DNA of 64,000 nt, taken from assembly GCF_963169125.1 (NCBI RefSeq), contig NC_084801.1, positions 74,403,696 through 74,467,695 of the forward strand, read 5' to 3'. Shown piece after piece: positions 21,940 to 32,250 of this stretch (the stretch's first letter is position 1; each line of letters opens with the position of its first letter). The notes under the pieces were generated by a model. It had not been told where the DNA came from, made no database searches, and was given only the letters and a program-made list of their open reading frames with translations. A program made the position numbers and the translations under genes. The stretch is from Humulus lupulus (Eukaryota > Streptophyta > Magnoliopsida > Rosales > Cannabaceae).

Positions 21940-23230
21940 GGTCCATCTCTTTTGTCGCTCTACATAAGCGCATAAACTCAAGGTGGACCTCCAATTTTTT
22001 TCTACTGGTCATTTTCGTTTCCCTTGGCTGGCATTCAGCACTCTTTATCAAAGTGCCCTGGCTTTCCTCAGTTATAACATACCCCACACTCTCCCCGATG
22101 GCATCGGTTACACTTGTTGCACAGTGTTCCTTATTCAAACTCAAGTCTCGGTCATTTGTTGGGACTAGCCATTGCCTGATTGGGAGGTCCTCCTTTTATT
22201 TTGTTACTTCCCCCATTATTCGACCTTGTGCCTCTTGGATTGTATGTCTTTCCTGAGTTCTGGCCGAACCTCATGTTGAACTTTCCTCTTGGGCCATTCT
22301 GATTGGCCTGAAATTGTCTAGGGTTGTTGGGAGTGTACCTCATGTCTTCGTTTTTCTTTGGTTCTGGCTTATCTGACACGGCCTAAGCCTCTTGGCGAAG
22401 AGCCCATTCCACAGCTTCGGCATACATTTCTGGGCTAGTCCTACCAGTGTTTACACACTTGGCAATGTCTTTGCGCAAGCCCTTCATAAAACTCCAGATC
22501 TTATTCTCTTCATTGTTCACCTGATTCTTCCCGAACCTAGACAGCTAGTTTAATTTTTTAACGTAGTTCTACACACTCGACATTCCCTGCTTCATATTAG
22601 TGAACTCATTCCCTTTGTGCTCGATCACTGCCTTACTAAAGTACTTGCCATTGAACAAGGTCAAGAACTCTAGCCATTCCATCTTGACAACGTTCTGTCA
22701 TTTCTTGGCTGCATCCCACCATATGCGAGCATCTTTTCTCAGCATATAGGTCGCGAAAACTACCTTCTCTCTCTTGGTAGTTCCAATGAAGTCGAAGATC
22801 CTTTCAAAGATACTGATCCATTCCTCTGCCACTGTTGAGTCAGTGGTCCCCTTCAACATAGGTGGATTCTGGTTGTCGAACCTTTCTGATATAGGTTTGG
22901 CTCAAGCGGCTCTTGGTGCTTCTATTGGCGATACAGGTTTCTCAACGACAACCTACAGGCCAGGGTTCTGTTCTTCATTGTTTTCAGGTGGTATTTCGTT
23001 GTTCTTAGCATTATTGGGTGGCATGGGGACTCGTCCCAAAAGGGTGTTAAACCTTTCAGCTTGGAGGGCATCCGAGTCCTCCTATATCTTTTGCCCTCTT
23101 TCAATTTGGGCTCCCTACATCTCCACTAGCCTTTACAGATTATTCATCCGCTCGGATATCTCGCGAACTCTAGTAGCTTGGTTTGGAGCTCTAGTGGCAG
23201 GCGCTTTCTTAGCTCTAGCAACATTTGTAT
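21940..23230 (-). pseudogene. Gag of element N
   Basis: Capsid-type Gag with the landmarks AEEWISIFERIFDFIGTTKREKVVFATYMLRKDARIWWD and EFLTLFNGKYFSKAVIEHKG, a hallmark retrotransposon-gag region, each split by stops. The basic Asn/Gly/Arg-rich tail (22379-22152) is open. The zinc knuckle follows as GVCYN-stop-GKPGHFDKEC, so a nonsense change falls inside the knuckle. I count at least six stops. The start is uncertain; the region near 23220 upstream of AARAPKQ-like sequence is the best guess. Confidence 0.75.
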
Positions 23231-23670
23231 GATTTAAAATCAAAAAGCTCCTAAGCGCATAGGGACGAGAAGTTAATACCAGCATAGATAGTTAATTAAT
23301 ATCATAATTAAGCACGCCAAACATATCAAGCACAACAAGAAACCAACATTTTTTAACAAAAGTTAGCAACTTCAGTTCATAACTTATACCATATACAACA
23401 ATGTTTTAAGTTCGGGTTGGCCATTCTAAGGGATTAACAAAATTAGCCCAAAAAACAGACTTATATCCCTGCTAGACCAGTTACTTATATACTTAATTGT
23501 ATTCAAGGTACGTACATATTTCAAAACTAGGTGGGTTCCTAACACCAATGTAGCCCCTAACACTTAGTCGATGTCGCTGCCGGCGGCCAAATCCGAGCCA
23601 TCCTCAGGATCTTCCCTAGAGCTCAGCGCGGGCCCCTCCTCAGGCTCTTCTTTAGGTCCTGTCTGAAACT
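23231..23670. other. N interior between 5' ORF and gag
   Basis: No clear coding sequence is visible. It is a non-coding spacer of about 440 bp. Confidence 0.4.
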
Positions 23671-24257
23671 CTAGTCAGAGTCCTCGTCAGATTGATCCAT
23701 GGGATGTTCCTCGGTCTGGTCCATTGGCTCGTCATAGGAAAGTTCCCCATTGCCGAGTTCATCGTCGGCCACTTCTTCCACTGGCGGGTTCTCAGCTACA
23801 ACTGGGTCCTCTACAACCACGGGGTTTGCTGCTGCTAGTTGTTGTGCTGCCTCTACAGCATGTGCTTGGGCGTTCTGCGCCGCAAGGAGCTCGCAAAATT
23901 CAATATGCCACCATGACCTCCTACCCAGAGGTCCAAAGGTCATCTCAATGGATGTCCTAAAGGCAACACAGCATAGAGTGGCTGGCCTCGAGTGCCTCTC
24001 CTGGTACCAAAGAAAGGTTGTTCCTCTCAGACACAAACTTTCCAATCTTACCTTAAATGTACGAGGTGTACCAATATCATCGAAAATGATGTTCAACGAG
24101 TAAGTCCATGCCCATACTTTGTTAGAATGGATTTCTCTGTTGAATACGATAGGTGCTATATATGTGAAGGCACGTAGATCTAGGTTCATTGCTGGTGGTC
24201 ATATACTATAGGTGGGTCAACTACGATGGGATCAATCACCTCAGGTTCGCCAGCCAT
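23671..24257 (-). pseudogene. 5' ORF upstream of gag in element N
   Basis: The first ATG (24257) lies 11 bp after the predicted leader-intron 3' splice site and opens MAGEPEVIDPIVVDPPIVY before a TGA about 23 codons in. A second overlapping frame (24189-23671, 172 codons) carries the rest. It has a hydrophobic, Trp-containing first half, an Ala/Gln-rich middle (LLAAQNAQAHAVEAAQQLAA) and a strongly acidic tail (EEHPMDQSDEDSD). I do not recognise a domain. Its place between primer site and gag, its preceding intron and its acidic tail parallel the 5' ORF of element G. It may be one ORF broken by a small frameshift. Confidence 0.5.
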
Positions 24258-24267
24258 TTTTACAAAC

Positions 24268-24334
24268 CTACAATTTATAAAATTTAGGTAAGTAAAAGGA
24301 AAAACAACAACCTAAAAGAAGAGGCAGTACTTAC
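24268..24334 (-). other. leader intron of element N (predicted)
   Basis: On the minus strand this 67-bp gap starts GTAAGTACTG and ends AAATTGTAG. It lies about 65 bp inside the primer site and just before the 5' ORF, the same arrangement and nearly the same size as in element G. Confidence 0.55.
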
Positions 24335-24399
24335 AGTGAGTGTCGGTCTATCTTTGTGAAATGTACATGTGGGTAGTCTACAAAACTGGCTCAACTCAA

Positions 24400-24411
24400 G
24401 CTCTGATACCA
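24400..24411 (-). other. N primer binding site
   Basis: The minus strand reads tggtatcagagc, an exact complement of the initiator tRNA-Met 3' end. It lies two bases from the LTR. Confidence 0.9.
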
Positions 24412-24413
24412 AC

Positions 24414-24960
24414 TGTAACATCCCAGATTTTCAAGACTCGATAATTCGAAAATATAAACGTTTTCATGTAACAAAATGTCTCAAAACCCCGTATATAAAA
24501 AAACTTTTTAAAAGTCGTATCGCCATACTTAATATTTAATACAAACATAGTTTAAGAAGAGTAAACTAAGCCTAGTATATGAAAATAAAACAACATTTCT
24601 AAACACAAAACATCTTCCCAAAAGGTCAGTCCACATGTACATCCACAAAGTAGACTCCAGCGCTCACTGCTCTGCTTTGCCTTTGTTCTTACCTAAAACT
24701 GGAAACAACTAGGTAAGCGAAAACGTTTAGTAAGTTCAACTTTAAAAAAAAAAAAAAAAGCATGCAGAGAAGATTGGTGGTCACTGACCAAATTACTGTC
24801 CACTGATAACAATAGCTCACAAAATTAAGGTTCTGGATCCATCTGGACCCTACACAATCAATTTCAAGAACACAAAAGCATCCTGGAAAACTTATGGTTA
24901 TGCCTGATTACCAATGGCAAACTATTTCATATAAACAGATAAATTCGTAGGGAAAGCTTG
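24414..24960 (-). repeat. N element 5' LTR, truncated
   Basis: It starts TGTAACATCCCAG and matches 31720-32250 nearly throughout. At about 24960 it breaks into an LTR of a different family, so its outer part is lost. A run of 16 A lies near 24745. Confidence 0.8.
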
Positions 24961-26467
24961 AAGTATTTAAGATTTGAAGGAGAAACTCAGGAATTGGAGC
25001 TTGGGAAATTTGGAGAATTGAGGCTAGAAGTAGATAGAGTATAGCTGGGGAATCCAAGCTACAGACTTATGTAAGGGTTCAAGTTTTAATTGTTGAATTT
25101 TGTTGTAATATAGTTATAACTTCAAGTTTGATGAGGGTAAGGATTGGTTTATAGGTTGGTTATGATGTTTAGGCTATAAGGATAAGAATTCTGGATTAAA
25201 TTTTGAGTATGGTTGAAGATTTGGATATGAAATCAGGGTTTAGGCTCGAGGAAAAAAACAAGAAAAAGGCTGGTTTTCTAGGTTTGGGGCCTCGGCCCAC
25301 GGCCCTGTTCTTCAGGCATCGCGGCCCAAGTGCTCGAGGAGGCTTGAAGGCCTTTGTTTTGTCTAGGTGCACTATAGCGCAAGGTGTAGCGCATCTCGGC
25401 CGGTGTCCTTCACCAGAGAAGCATTTTGCCTCTGACTTGAGCGCGTCGTGGCCCTTAATGGGTTGGCCGCAGCCTAATACAAAACCAAGGCTATTTGAGG
25501 GTTTCAAGCTCGAGAACCCAAATGTTAAGGCTTGGGAAGGATCCTACCACCCGGTTTGGTAGAATCCAACGTCCCAAAGGTTAGATTAATATTCCAAAGT
25601 TGATTATTGGATTGAGATTTTATAGTTGTCCATTATTTCTTGTGACTAGGATTATCGTTAAGGCTTAGGACTGAGGATCGTGCTTGGGACTCGAGGTAAG
25701 AAAACTGCACCCATGTGTTTGTGATCGAGACTGAGATTCCCTGTAATTGAATATATGTGTAATGTGAGTTATATATTTGTTATGTGAGATATGAAAGTAC
25801 GGCCTAAGGGTATCAGGGCTGATGATAAGCATACTGAACGCAGCTCGGCCTAAGCGAGTCGGGGTCAGCTAAATAACCAGAGGGCTCGACCTAGGGGCGT
25901 CGACACCTAAGTACGTATTATATTTTGAGTTATGTGTTTGAAAGTATATGTTAATCATTTCCTAGCTTAATACTTGTATTCTCCTGATTAATCGAACTAA
26001 TTGGTTTGAAATTTATTAAATGTTCTTGTTATTGTTTATGCTTGTTGATTATGGTTATCTTACTGGGCCTTGGCTCACGGGTTCTACATGGTGCAGGTAA
26101 AGGAAAGTGAAAGTTGGACCAACCATGTGTAGGAGAGCTTTGGGGGCGGTGTGTACATTGGTAGCTGCTCGACCGCCACGGCCGAGGAAATTGTAGGAAC
26201 TGGAGTTAAAAATTGTATTTTGCCATTTAGACTGGCCTTTTTATTGTACTAACTTTTTATGGTTGTTTTTTATGCCAGTAAATATCATTTTTTGGATCTC
26301 ATGTATTAAACACTTGTTTTAATGAAAACTAACCATTTATGATCAAAATCTTTTAACCCTAACCTGTTAGTTGACTTTAGCAAACACATTTATGTTTAAA
26401 CAACCTAATTAGCAGGTCTTGCACTATTTTAAACACCAGTGTAACAATATTAGTTATCCAGGGCGTT
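24961..26467 (+). repeat. right part of a chromovirus-type LTR, plus orientation
   Basis: It ends ccagggcgttaca at 26467 like the P LTR and shares its internal blocks: gaggtaagaaaactg (GT at 25696), tgggccttggctcacgggtt and ggtgcaggtaaagg (AG ending 26096), and the tgaccgcca/gaccgccacgg region near 26170. The left part is missing at the junction with the N LTR. Open frames inside it (for example 25203-25562) are not genes. Confidence 0.7.
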
Positions 26468-27023
26468 ACACGTACGGTCTCCCTTCACACATACTCATTC
26501 TTATGATATCTTTCTCACACAAACCAGAGTGTGCTAACCTAATATGTCAAGTCACAACTTCTCATATTACCTCATCACACTTGCACTCTGAGGTGATCCA
26601 CCCATACGGTTTATACTTATTTTCCTCCATACACAGTCCAGGATGCCCTAAAGTCATAATAGCTTTTTTGGCTTTTGATTATCATTTCTCACTTGTTAGA
26701 GGACTAGGCAGTGCTCCTCCCGGTATACAAATTTTGGGTCTTAACACCCATTCAATTTTCTTGGATACAACTAACATAAGGGGTAGTATAAGACTCATCC
26801 AGAATCTCTACCTTGACACCAGCATCCATCGGACCACTCATCCGATCCTCATATCTTAACCTATCCATACTAAAATGGTAGGGTTCTTAACCATTCCTAC
26901 GTGATCTTCTTTCTGTATTTCATTGTTCATAGAGGTATATCTACCAATTATCAATCACAGATTCTATACCAAACCCAACTGTTACCACATCTAACTTTAC
27001 TGTAATCCATCACGAATCATACA
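26468..27023. other. decayed retroelement sequence, no gene seen
   Basis: AT-rich, stop-laden sequence of the same texture as 6558-9418 and 53531-54756, directly after the LTR end at 26467. I see no motif that assigns it. Confidence 0.35.
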
Positions 27024-29259
27024 TGTAATGCCCCGGATTCCCTAATGTGGTTTAACAGCTGGATTTGTAGGCCAGGAGGGCCATAATTGTTTAATTATGC
27101 CATTTAATGTGTTTATGCATGTTTATGAGAATTATATTATAACATAATGTTAATTGTATGCATGTCGATGATATATGTTGAGACCACATTATGATGTGGG
27201 TTTGTTCGAGCTATTCGACATGAGACGATCGTAGATATTGATTAGCCGTTTGGTCACAACAGGTTTAAGTGTCGGGACTTGGGTTGAGTCTCGGGGTGAT
27301 TTTGATGATTAGAGCGTTACCGGGAGATAAAGGGTAACGGGATGTGAATTATTGGTGTTTATGATTTTTGAGAATAGCGGGAATTGGAGAGCGTTAATTA
27401 TGATTAACGAGTTAGGAGGAAAGTACCAAATATGCCCTTGGGAGTCTTTAGAAACCATTAATTGACCTAGGGGTAAAATGGACATTTCACCCCTAGGATA
27501 GATATATCACTTGTTGGCTGAAGAAAGTAGTGAAAACAAAGTATGCAAAAAGGAGTTCTCCCGTACCTTCTTTTCTTCATTTTTCTTTGTGGTTTTTGAG
27601 CCAACTTTGAGGATTCAAGCTTGGGAAGCAAGCCTTGGGAGTTTGGGAGTGTGTTCCACTATTGAAGAGATTCATAAGCCAAGCTTTGGGTAAGTTTCTA
27701 GCCATGGTTTTCTCTGGTTTGCTCTGTTTTGGTTTGTTTTGCAGCTGAGATTACTAGGATGAATTCATGGTTTTGTTGGGAGTTTTGGCTAGGGTTCCCA
27801 TGCTTGTGATGTTTGGGGTGTGTTAGGATGGTTTTTGGGTTTATTTGGCATCAAGAATAGGCTTTGGAAGCTTGGGAATCGAGTTAGAAACGAAGGAGAT
27901 GAAGAAGGTCGGTTCAGGGGTGTTTTGGGCTGGAGGTAGCGCTACAGCGCCCACCCTAGGGCGCTCTAGCGCTCCTCAGGAGGCTTTTTGGCTTTTGGGA
28001 GGTTCTGAGTAGAGTGCTGTGGCGCTAGGGGTTGAGCGCTGTAGCGCTACCCTGTTCCTTCCAAACCCCGTTTTGAGTGTTTTTAAGGGTTTTTGACTTG
28101 GGGTTTTAATCCTTAAGGCCCGGGATCGATTCTACTCACCGTGTGGGCATATTTCGAGGTCCCGAGGATGGTGCTTAGGTTAAGACCCTATTATTGTGGA
28201 TTCTCATTAATGGAGGTTATAATTGGTTGTGATTAGGTAACTGCTAAGGAACTAAAATACCGATCGTTCTCAGGGGTCGTCTTTATCATACTTCTCGCTC
28301 GAACTTGAGGTAAGAAAACAGTGTATGGGTACAGTTGCACCCTGTACAGGTATATGACATGCATGGTTTGATATTGAAGCATGTTGGTGGATATATGTGA
28401 ACGTGGATTGCATATGAAATGCTAATGAATGCTGATTACCTATTCAAGACACTGACTAGTCAGGGACCGACTCTAAAGTCGACGATCGTCCCTAAGGTCG
28501 AAGAACTTATAAGCGCTTGCCTGGTCTATGACCAGATGTCTATAGCCAAGGTATATGACCCCGGTGACCGTTAGTCACGTGGCTAAGGGACGTTGTCCAT
28601 AACTTCGACTCTAGAGTCGTGAGGAAGGTTATGTTGGTGACTAATCACCATGCATCTGTCCTGGTCGAACATATGAAAGAATCATTTAACCGTTAAGCCC
28701 TGGTGACCCTATCGTCACATGGCTAGAGGGAGCGATGCTCATTATCGAGGCTTTTGACTATTGTCACCCATTTACTGGACTGATAGTCCTGAGTGGTTAT
28801 TGTGATCGTTGTTGATATTATATCATGTTTAATTGTGTTTTCTTGCTAGGCCTTGGCTCATGGGTTCTTTGTGGTGCAGGTAAAGGGAAGGAAAAGCTTG
28901 GCCAGCCTTGAGTGGAGATCTTGGGCGATGTGATGTACATACAGGGCCGCTTGACCGCCACGGTCAAGGAGTTCTCAGAGGGACTAGGGGTTTACCCTAT
29001 TTTTGCCGCTTAGGCTGGCGAAATTTGTAAATTTGGAACTGTAGTGACTCTTTTGTATTACAAACTACTTGTAAACATTTTGAAAGGCTCATGAGCAATT
29101 TATTTACTTAATGAAAAGTACCCTTTCCTTTTTACTGGTTTTTCACCTTAACCTGATATTAACACTTAGATCACGTTTTTAACCAAAGGACTCGGGTAGC
29201 GGGTCAAATTTCCGGTTCACCGTTCACCGTAACTGTTCTGGGGTAACCAGGGCGTTACA
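27024..29259 (+). repeat. P element 5' LTR, complete
   Basis: This 2236-bp LTR starts TGTAATGCCC and ends CAGGGCGTTACA, with the primer site three bases on. A weak TATA-like word (gatatatc) lies at 27501-27508. Splice-site-like motifs are ttgggtaagt (GT at 27690), gaggtaagaaaac (GT at 28310) and ggtgcaggtaaag (AG ending 28879). The block ggccttggctcatgggttct before the last motif is shared with every related LTR here. Confidence 0.88.
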
Positions 29260-29262
29260 ACT

Positions 29263-29274
29263 TGGTATCAGAGC
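29263..29274 (+). other. P primer binding site
   Basis: It reads tggtatcagagc, an exact complement of the initiator tRNA-Met 3' end, three bases after the LTR. Confidence 0.93.
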
Positions 29275-29308
29275 AATGCCAAGGTTAGGGTTCCTGTAGA
29301 CTGGCTGG

Positions 29309-29686
29309 GTATGTACACACATCACCGAAGTCAAGCTCGACTCATGGTTTGGTAACTATCTAAGTGGTTACATGTATAATTGCTTAAATGTGATATATAT
29401 GCCTTACCTGTGTGTATGAGATATTATGTTGAGCTTGTGCCCTGAGATATTATATCTTCAGCAAATGTGTACTGATTAGTACTGAGATTGCTGGCGCCTG
29501 CTTATTAGTATGGTTGTTTATAAGTTATTATGTGATACATGCTGAGTGCTGAGTGCCATAAACATGTATCTGCTTGTGAATACTGAGTGACTGTGGAATG
29601 TGATAGTTGTCTGTTGTTCTTGGACCGTGAGGCGGCAAGAGGTTTAGTTATTACTACCTGACTGGCCGTATTGGTTATTGTTTCAG
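29309..29686 (+). other. leader intron of element P (predicted)
   Basis: It starts GTATGTACAC and ends TTGGTTATTGTTTCAG, a good pyrimidine tract, 18 bp before the gag ATG. Removing these 378 bp would delete several upstream ATGs from the gag message. Confidence 0.55.
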
Positions 29687-29704
29687 TAAGGTGTCAGTGA
29701 CAGA

Positions 29705-30860
29705 ATGAACTCAGGACAGAGAGACATGTCAGCTGGCCAGAGTGATCCAGGCCAGAATAATAGCAATCAGGGTCAAGAGAATGACCAATCTCAGATTCCA
29801 CAGCCAGCACCTGCAAACTGGCAACAGTTGTTTGATGATTTGCAGGCTACAGTGTTAAAACAGGGAGAGGAGCTTCGTCTCCTAAGACAGCAGCAAGTGT
29901 CTGTAGTTGCCAATGTTGCAGAGGCACCTTTTGTGTCGGTGCCAGTTATTGGGCCACTGCCTGGGGTTGAAAATAGATTGGAACCTCTTTATGAGCGATT
30001 CAGGAAGCAACAACCTCCTGTGTTTGAAGGCAGTGCCGATCCTACCAAAGCTGAACAATGGATGAGCATGATTACCACTGTTCTGGATTTTATGAAGGTA
30101 GTTGGTACTGAGAGGGTGGCCTGTGCTGCTTATATGTTTCGGGAAGATGCCCGGATTTGGTGGGAAGTGGTTGGCCAGACCAAGGATGTTAATCTCCTGA
30201 GCTGGGAGGAATTTCAGACCTTGTTCAATGAAAAGTATTATAATGACGCCATTACAGCGGCGAAGGCTGATGAATTTATGAGGCTACTTCAGGGAAGCTT
30301 ATCAGTAACCGAGTAGGCCTTAAGGTTTGACCATTTGGCAAAGTTTGCCAAGGAGTTGGTACCCATTGATGGGACCAGGAGAGAGCGTTTCTTACAGGGG
30401 CTACAGCCCAGGTTAGCCCGAGATGTGCGCATCACCACTGTGGCAGGAGTGACTACTTATGCACAGGTGGTGGAGAAGGCGCTTACAGCTGAAACTGCAG
30501 AGATTAAGATCTGGCGTGAAAGTGCAGCCAGAAGGGATTTCAGGAGGCCAGGTCCTCCATTTGTGGGTTCTGGTAGGGGTGTTGGCCCCAGTGATCAGAA
30601 GAGGAAGGTTCCTGACACCTTCCCGGTTCCAGGTCCTGACAGGAGACCTTGTGGTAGTACAACAGGTCGTCCTGGGGGCAGTGAAGCCTGGAGGTCTTAT
30701 CCCGAGTGTCCTAGATGCAAGAGGCATCACTTGGGAGAGTGTAAGGCAAGGGCCTGCTTCTCTTGTGGAGCAGTGGGTCATCTGAAAAAGGATTTCCCTA
30801 AGGCAAGAAAGGAAGAGCCCAGGAAGGCAGACAGCTTGGCCCCAGCCCGAGTGTTTGCTT
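29705..30860 (+). pseudogene. Gag of element P, one internal stop
   Basis: The ATG at 29705 follows the leader intron. The N-terminus is Gln/Asn/Ser-rich. The capsid-type region reads FRKQQPPVFEGSADPTKAEQW, YMFREDARIWWEVV and LSWEEFQTLFNEKYY. One amber stop (TAG, 30314-30316) replaces what is usually Tyr in the SVTEYALxFD motif, and the same frame continues to the end. The first zinc-knuckle half reads CPRCKRHHLGEC. The main knuckle reads CFSCGAVGHLKKDF, where the final Cys is Phe, so zinc binding should be lost. Gag runs into protease in one frame, as is usual for chromoviruses. Confidence 0.88.
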
Positions 30861-31555
30861 TGACTCAAGCAGAAGCTGAGGCTTCGCCCTCAGTTGTTAC
30901 AGGTCAGCTTCTTAGTGCAGGAACTGCTTATAATTTATTGATTGATTCTGGTACTACACATTCCTTTGTTGCAAGTAGTGTTATTGATAGATTGTGTAGA
31001 CCTTGTGATTTATATGCTGTGGGGTTTGGTACCTTGTTACCCACTGGGGAGCTGGTTGTATCCAGGAGGTGGGTCAGGTCTTTGCCAGTGATAGTGGAGG
31101 GCAGAGAGTTGTCAGTGGATCTTATAGAGTTGGTTATGACTGACTTCGATATGATACTGGGTATGGACTGGTTAGCCAAGTATGTGGCAACCATTGACTG
31201 CAGAAGGAAGATGGTTACCTTTGAGCCTGAAGGTGAGGATCCTTTTGTATTTGTTGGTGCTATGCATGGACCCCGTATTCCTATGATTTCTGTATTGAGG
31301 GCTAGGGATTTGTTGCATGGGGGTTGCATTGGGTTCTTAGCCAGTGTGGTTGATACCACCAAGGTCGTGCCAGTGAGATCAGAGGATACTAGACTTGTAT
31401 GTGAGTTTCTGGATGTGTTTCCAGAGGATTTGCCAAGGTTTCCACCACACAGAGAGATTGAGTTCATTATAGAACTGGCCCCAGGGACGGAGCCAGTGTC
31501 TAGAGCACCATACAGAATGGCCCCAGCTGAGTTGAAAGAATTAAAGGTACAGTTA
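30861..31555 (+). pseudogene. protease and start of RT, element P
   Basis: The aspartic protease is intact in frame with Gag: LLIDSGTTHSFV (DSG active site), then IELVMTDFDMILGMDWLAKY and ATIDCRRKMVTFEPEGEDPF. The linker to RT reads [23 protein letters not shown] and [15 protein letters not shown]. At about 31555 the frame leaves the RT sequence and ends 14 codons later. In W the same frame continues [17 protein letters not shown], so roughly nine tenths of RT and all downstream enzymes are missing. Confidence 0.88.
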
Positions 31556-31719
31556 CTTCAGCCAAGGTATGGCAGTCCTCGAAGATGCTTCATGTAAAAG
31601 TCGATGTGTTTCGCCAGTCTCACCGTGCTTCTAACCCCCAAGGAATTCCTTTAGCAAATTCCTTATTGTTTCTGTCTTAATTTAGTCATACACAATCCCA
31701 TCACTTCCCATAATGTGAC
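31556..31719. other. unassigned junction sequence
   Basis: These 164 bp lie between the broken P element and an N-family LTR fragment. They match nothing else in the window that I can see. Confidence 0.3.
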
Positions 31720-32250
31720 TGTAACATCCCAGATTTTTAAGACTCGATACTACGAAAACATAAACGATTTCATGTAACAAAATGTCTCAAAAATGCGTAT
31801 ATAAAAAAAACTTTTTACAAGTCGTTTTGCCATACTTAATATTTAATAAAAACATATTTTATGAAGAGTAAACTGAGCCTAGTTTCTGAAATTAAAACAA
31901 CATTTCCAAAAGCAAAACAGCTTCCCAAATGCTTGGTCCACATGTACATCCACAAAGTAGACTCCAACGCTCATTGCTCTGTTTTTCCCTTGTTCTTAAC
32001 TATAACAGGCAACAACTAGGTAAGCGAAAATGTTTAGTAAGTTAAAATTTAAAACAAAAGCATGCAGAGAAGACAGGTGGTCACTAACCAAGTTACTATC
32101 CACTGATAACAATAGCTCACAAAATTGGAGTTCCGGATCCATCCGGACCATATGCAATCAATTTCAATAACACAAAAGCGTCCTAGGAAACTTATGGTTA
32201 TGCCTGATAACCAATGGAAAGCTATTTCATATAAACAGATAAATCTATGC
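31720..32250 (-). repeat. N-family LTR fragment
   Basis: It begins TGTAACATCCCAG and matches 24414-24955 with few differences. No primer site lies on its left, so it is the outer end of a 3' LTR or a solo copy, truncated at its right. Confidence 0.78.

Larger units (their letters stand above)
19788..24960 (-). mobile_element. N: minus-strand Ty3/Gypsy element lacking integrase
   Basis: In the element's direction: partial 5' LTR (24960-24414), primer site (24411-24400), leader intron (24334-24268), 5' ORF (24257-23671), gag (about 23230-21940), protease (21932-21663), RT and RNase H (21657-20140). Integrase and the 3' LTR are missing at the left junction. A second partial LTR of this family lies at 31720-32250. 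Confidence 0.82.
27024..31555 (+). mobile_element. P: plus-strand chromovirus-type Gypsy element, 3' truncated
   Basis: It has a 5' LTR, an initiator-tRNA primer site, a 378-bp leader intron, gag with one stop, protease, and the first residues of RT. Sequence identity to W (60200-60720) in the protease and RT start is high, so P and W are close relatives. After about 31555 the RT frame passes into unrelated sequence; the rest of pol and the 3' LTR are missing. Confidence 0.85.

Noticed and set aside
25203..25562. Overlapping open frames on both strands within 25196-25562
   Set aside because: They lie inside an LTR fragment; no homologous frame is open in the related LTRs.
26419..26859. A 146-codon plus-strand open frame
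   Set aside because: It crosses the LTR end at 26467 into decayed element sequence and has no recognisable motif or coding texture.
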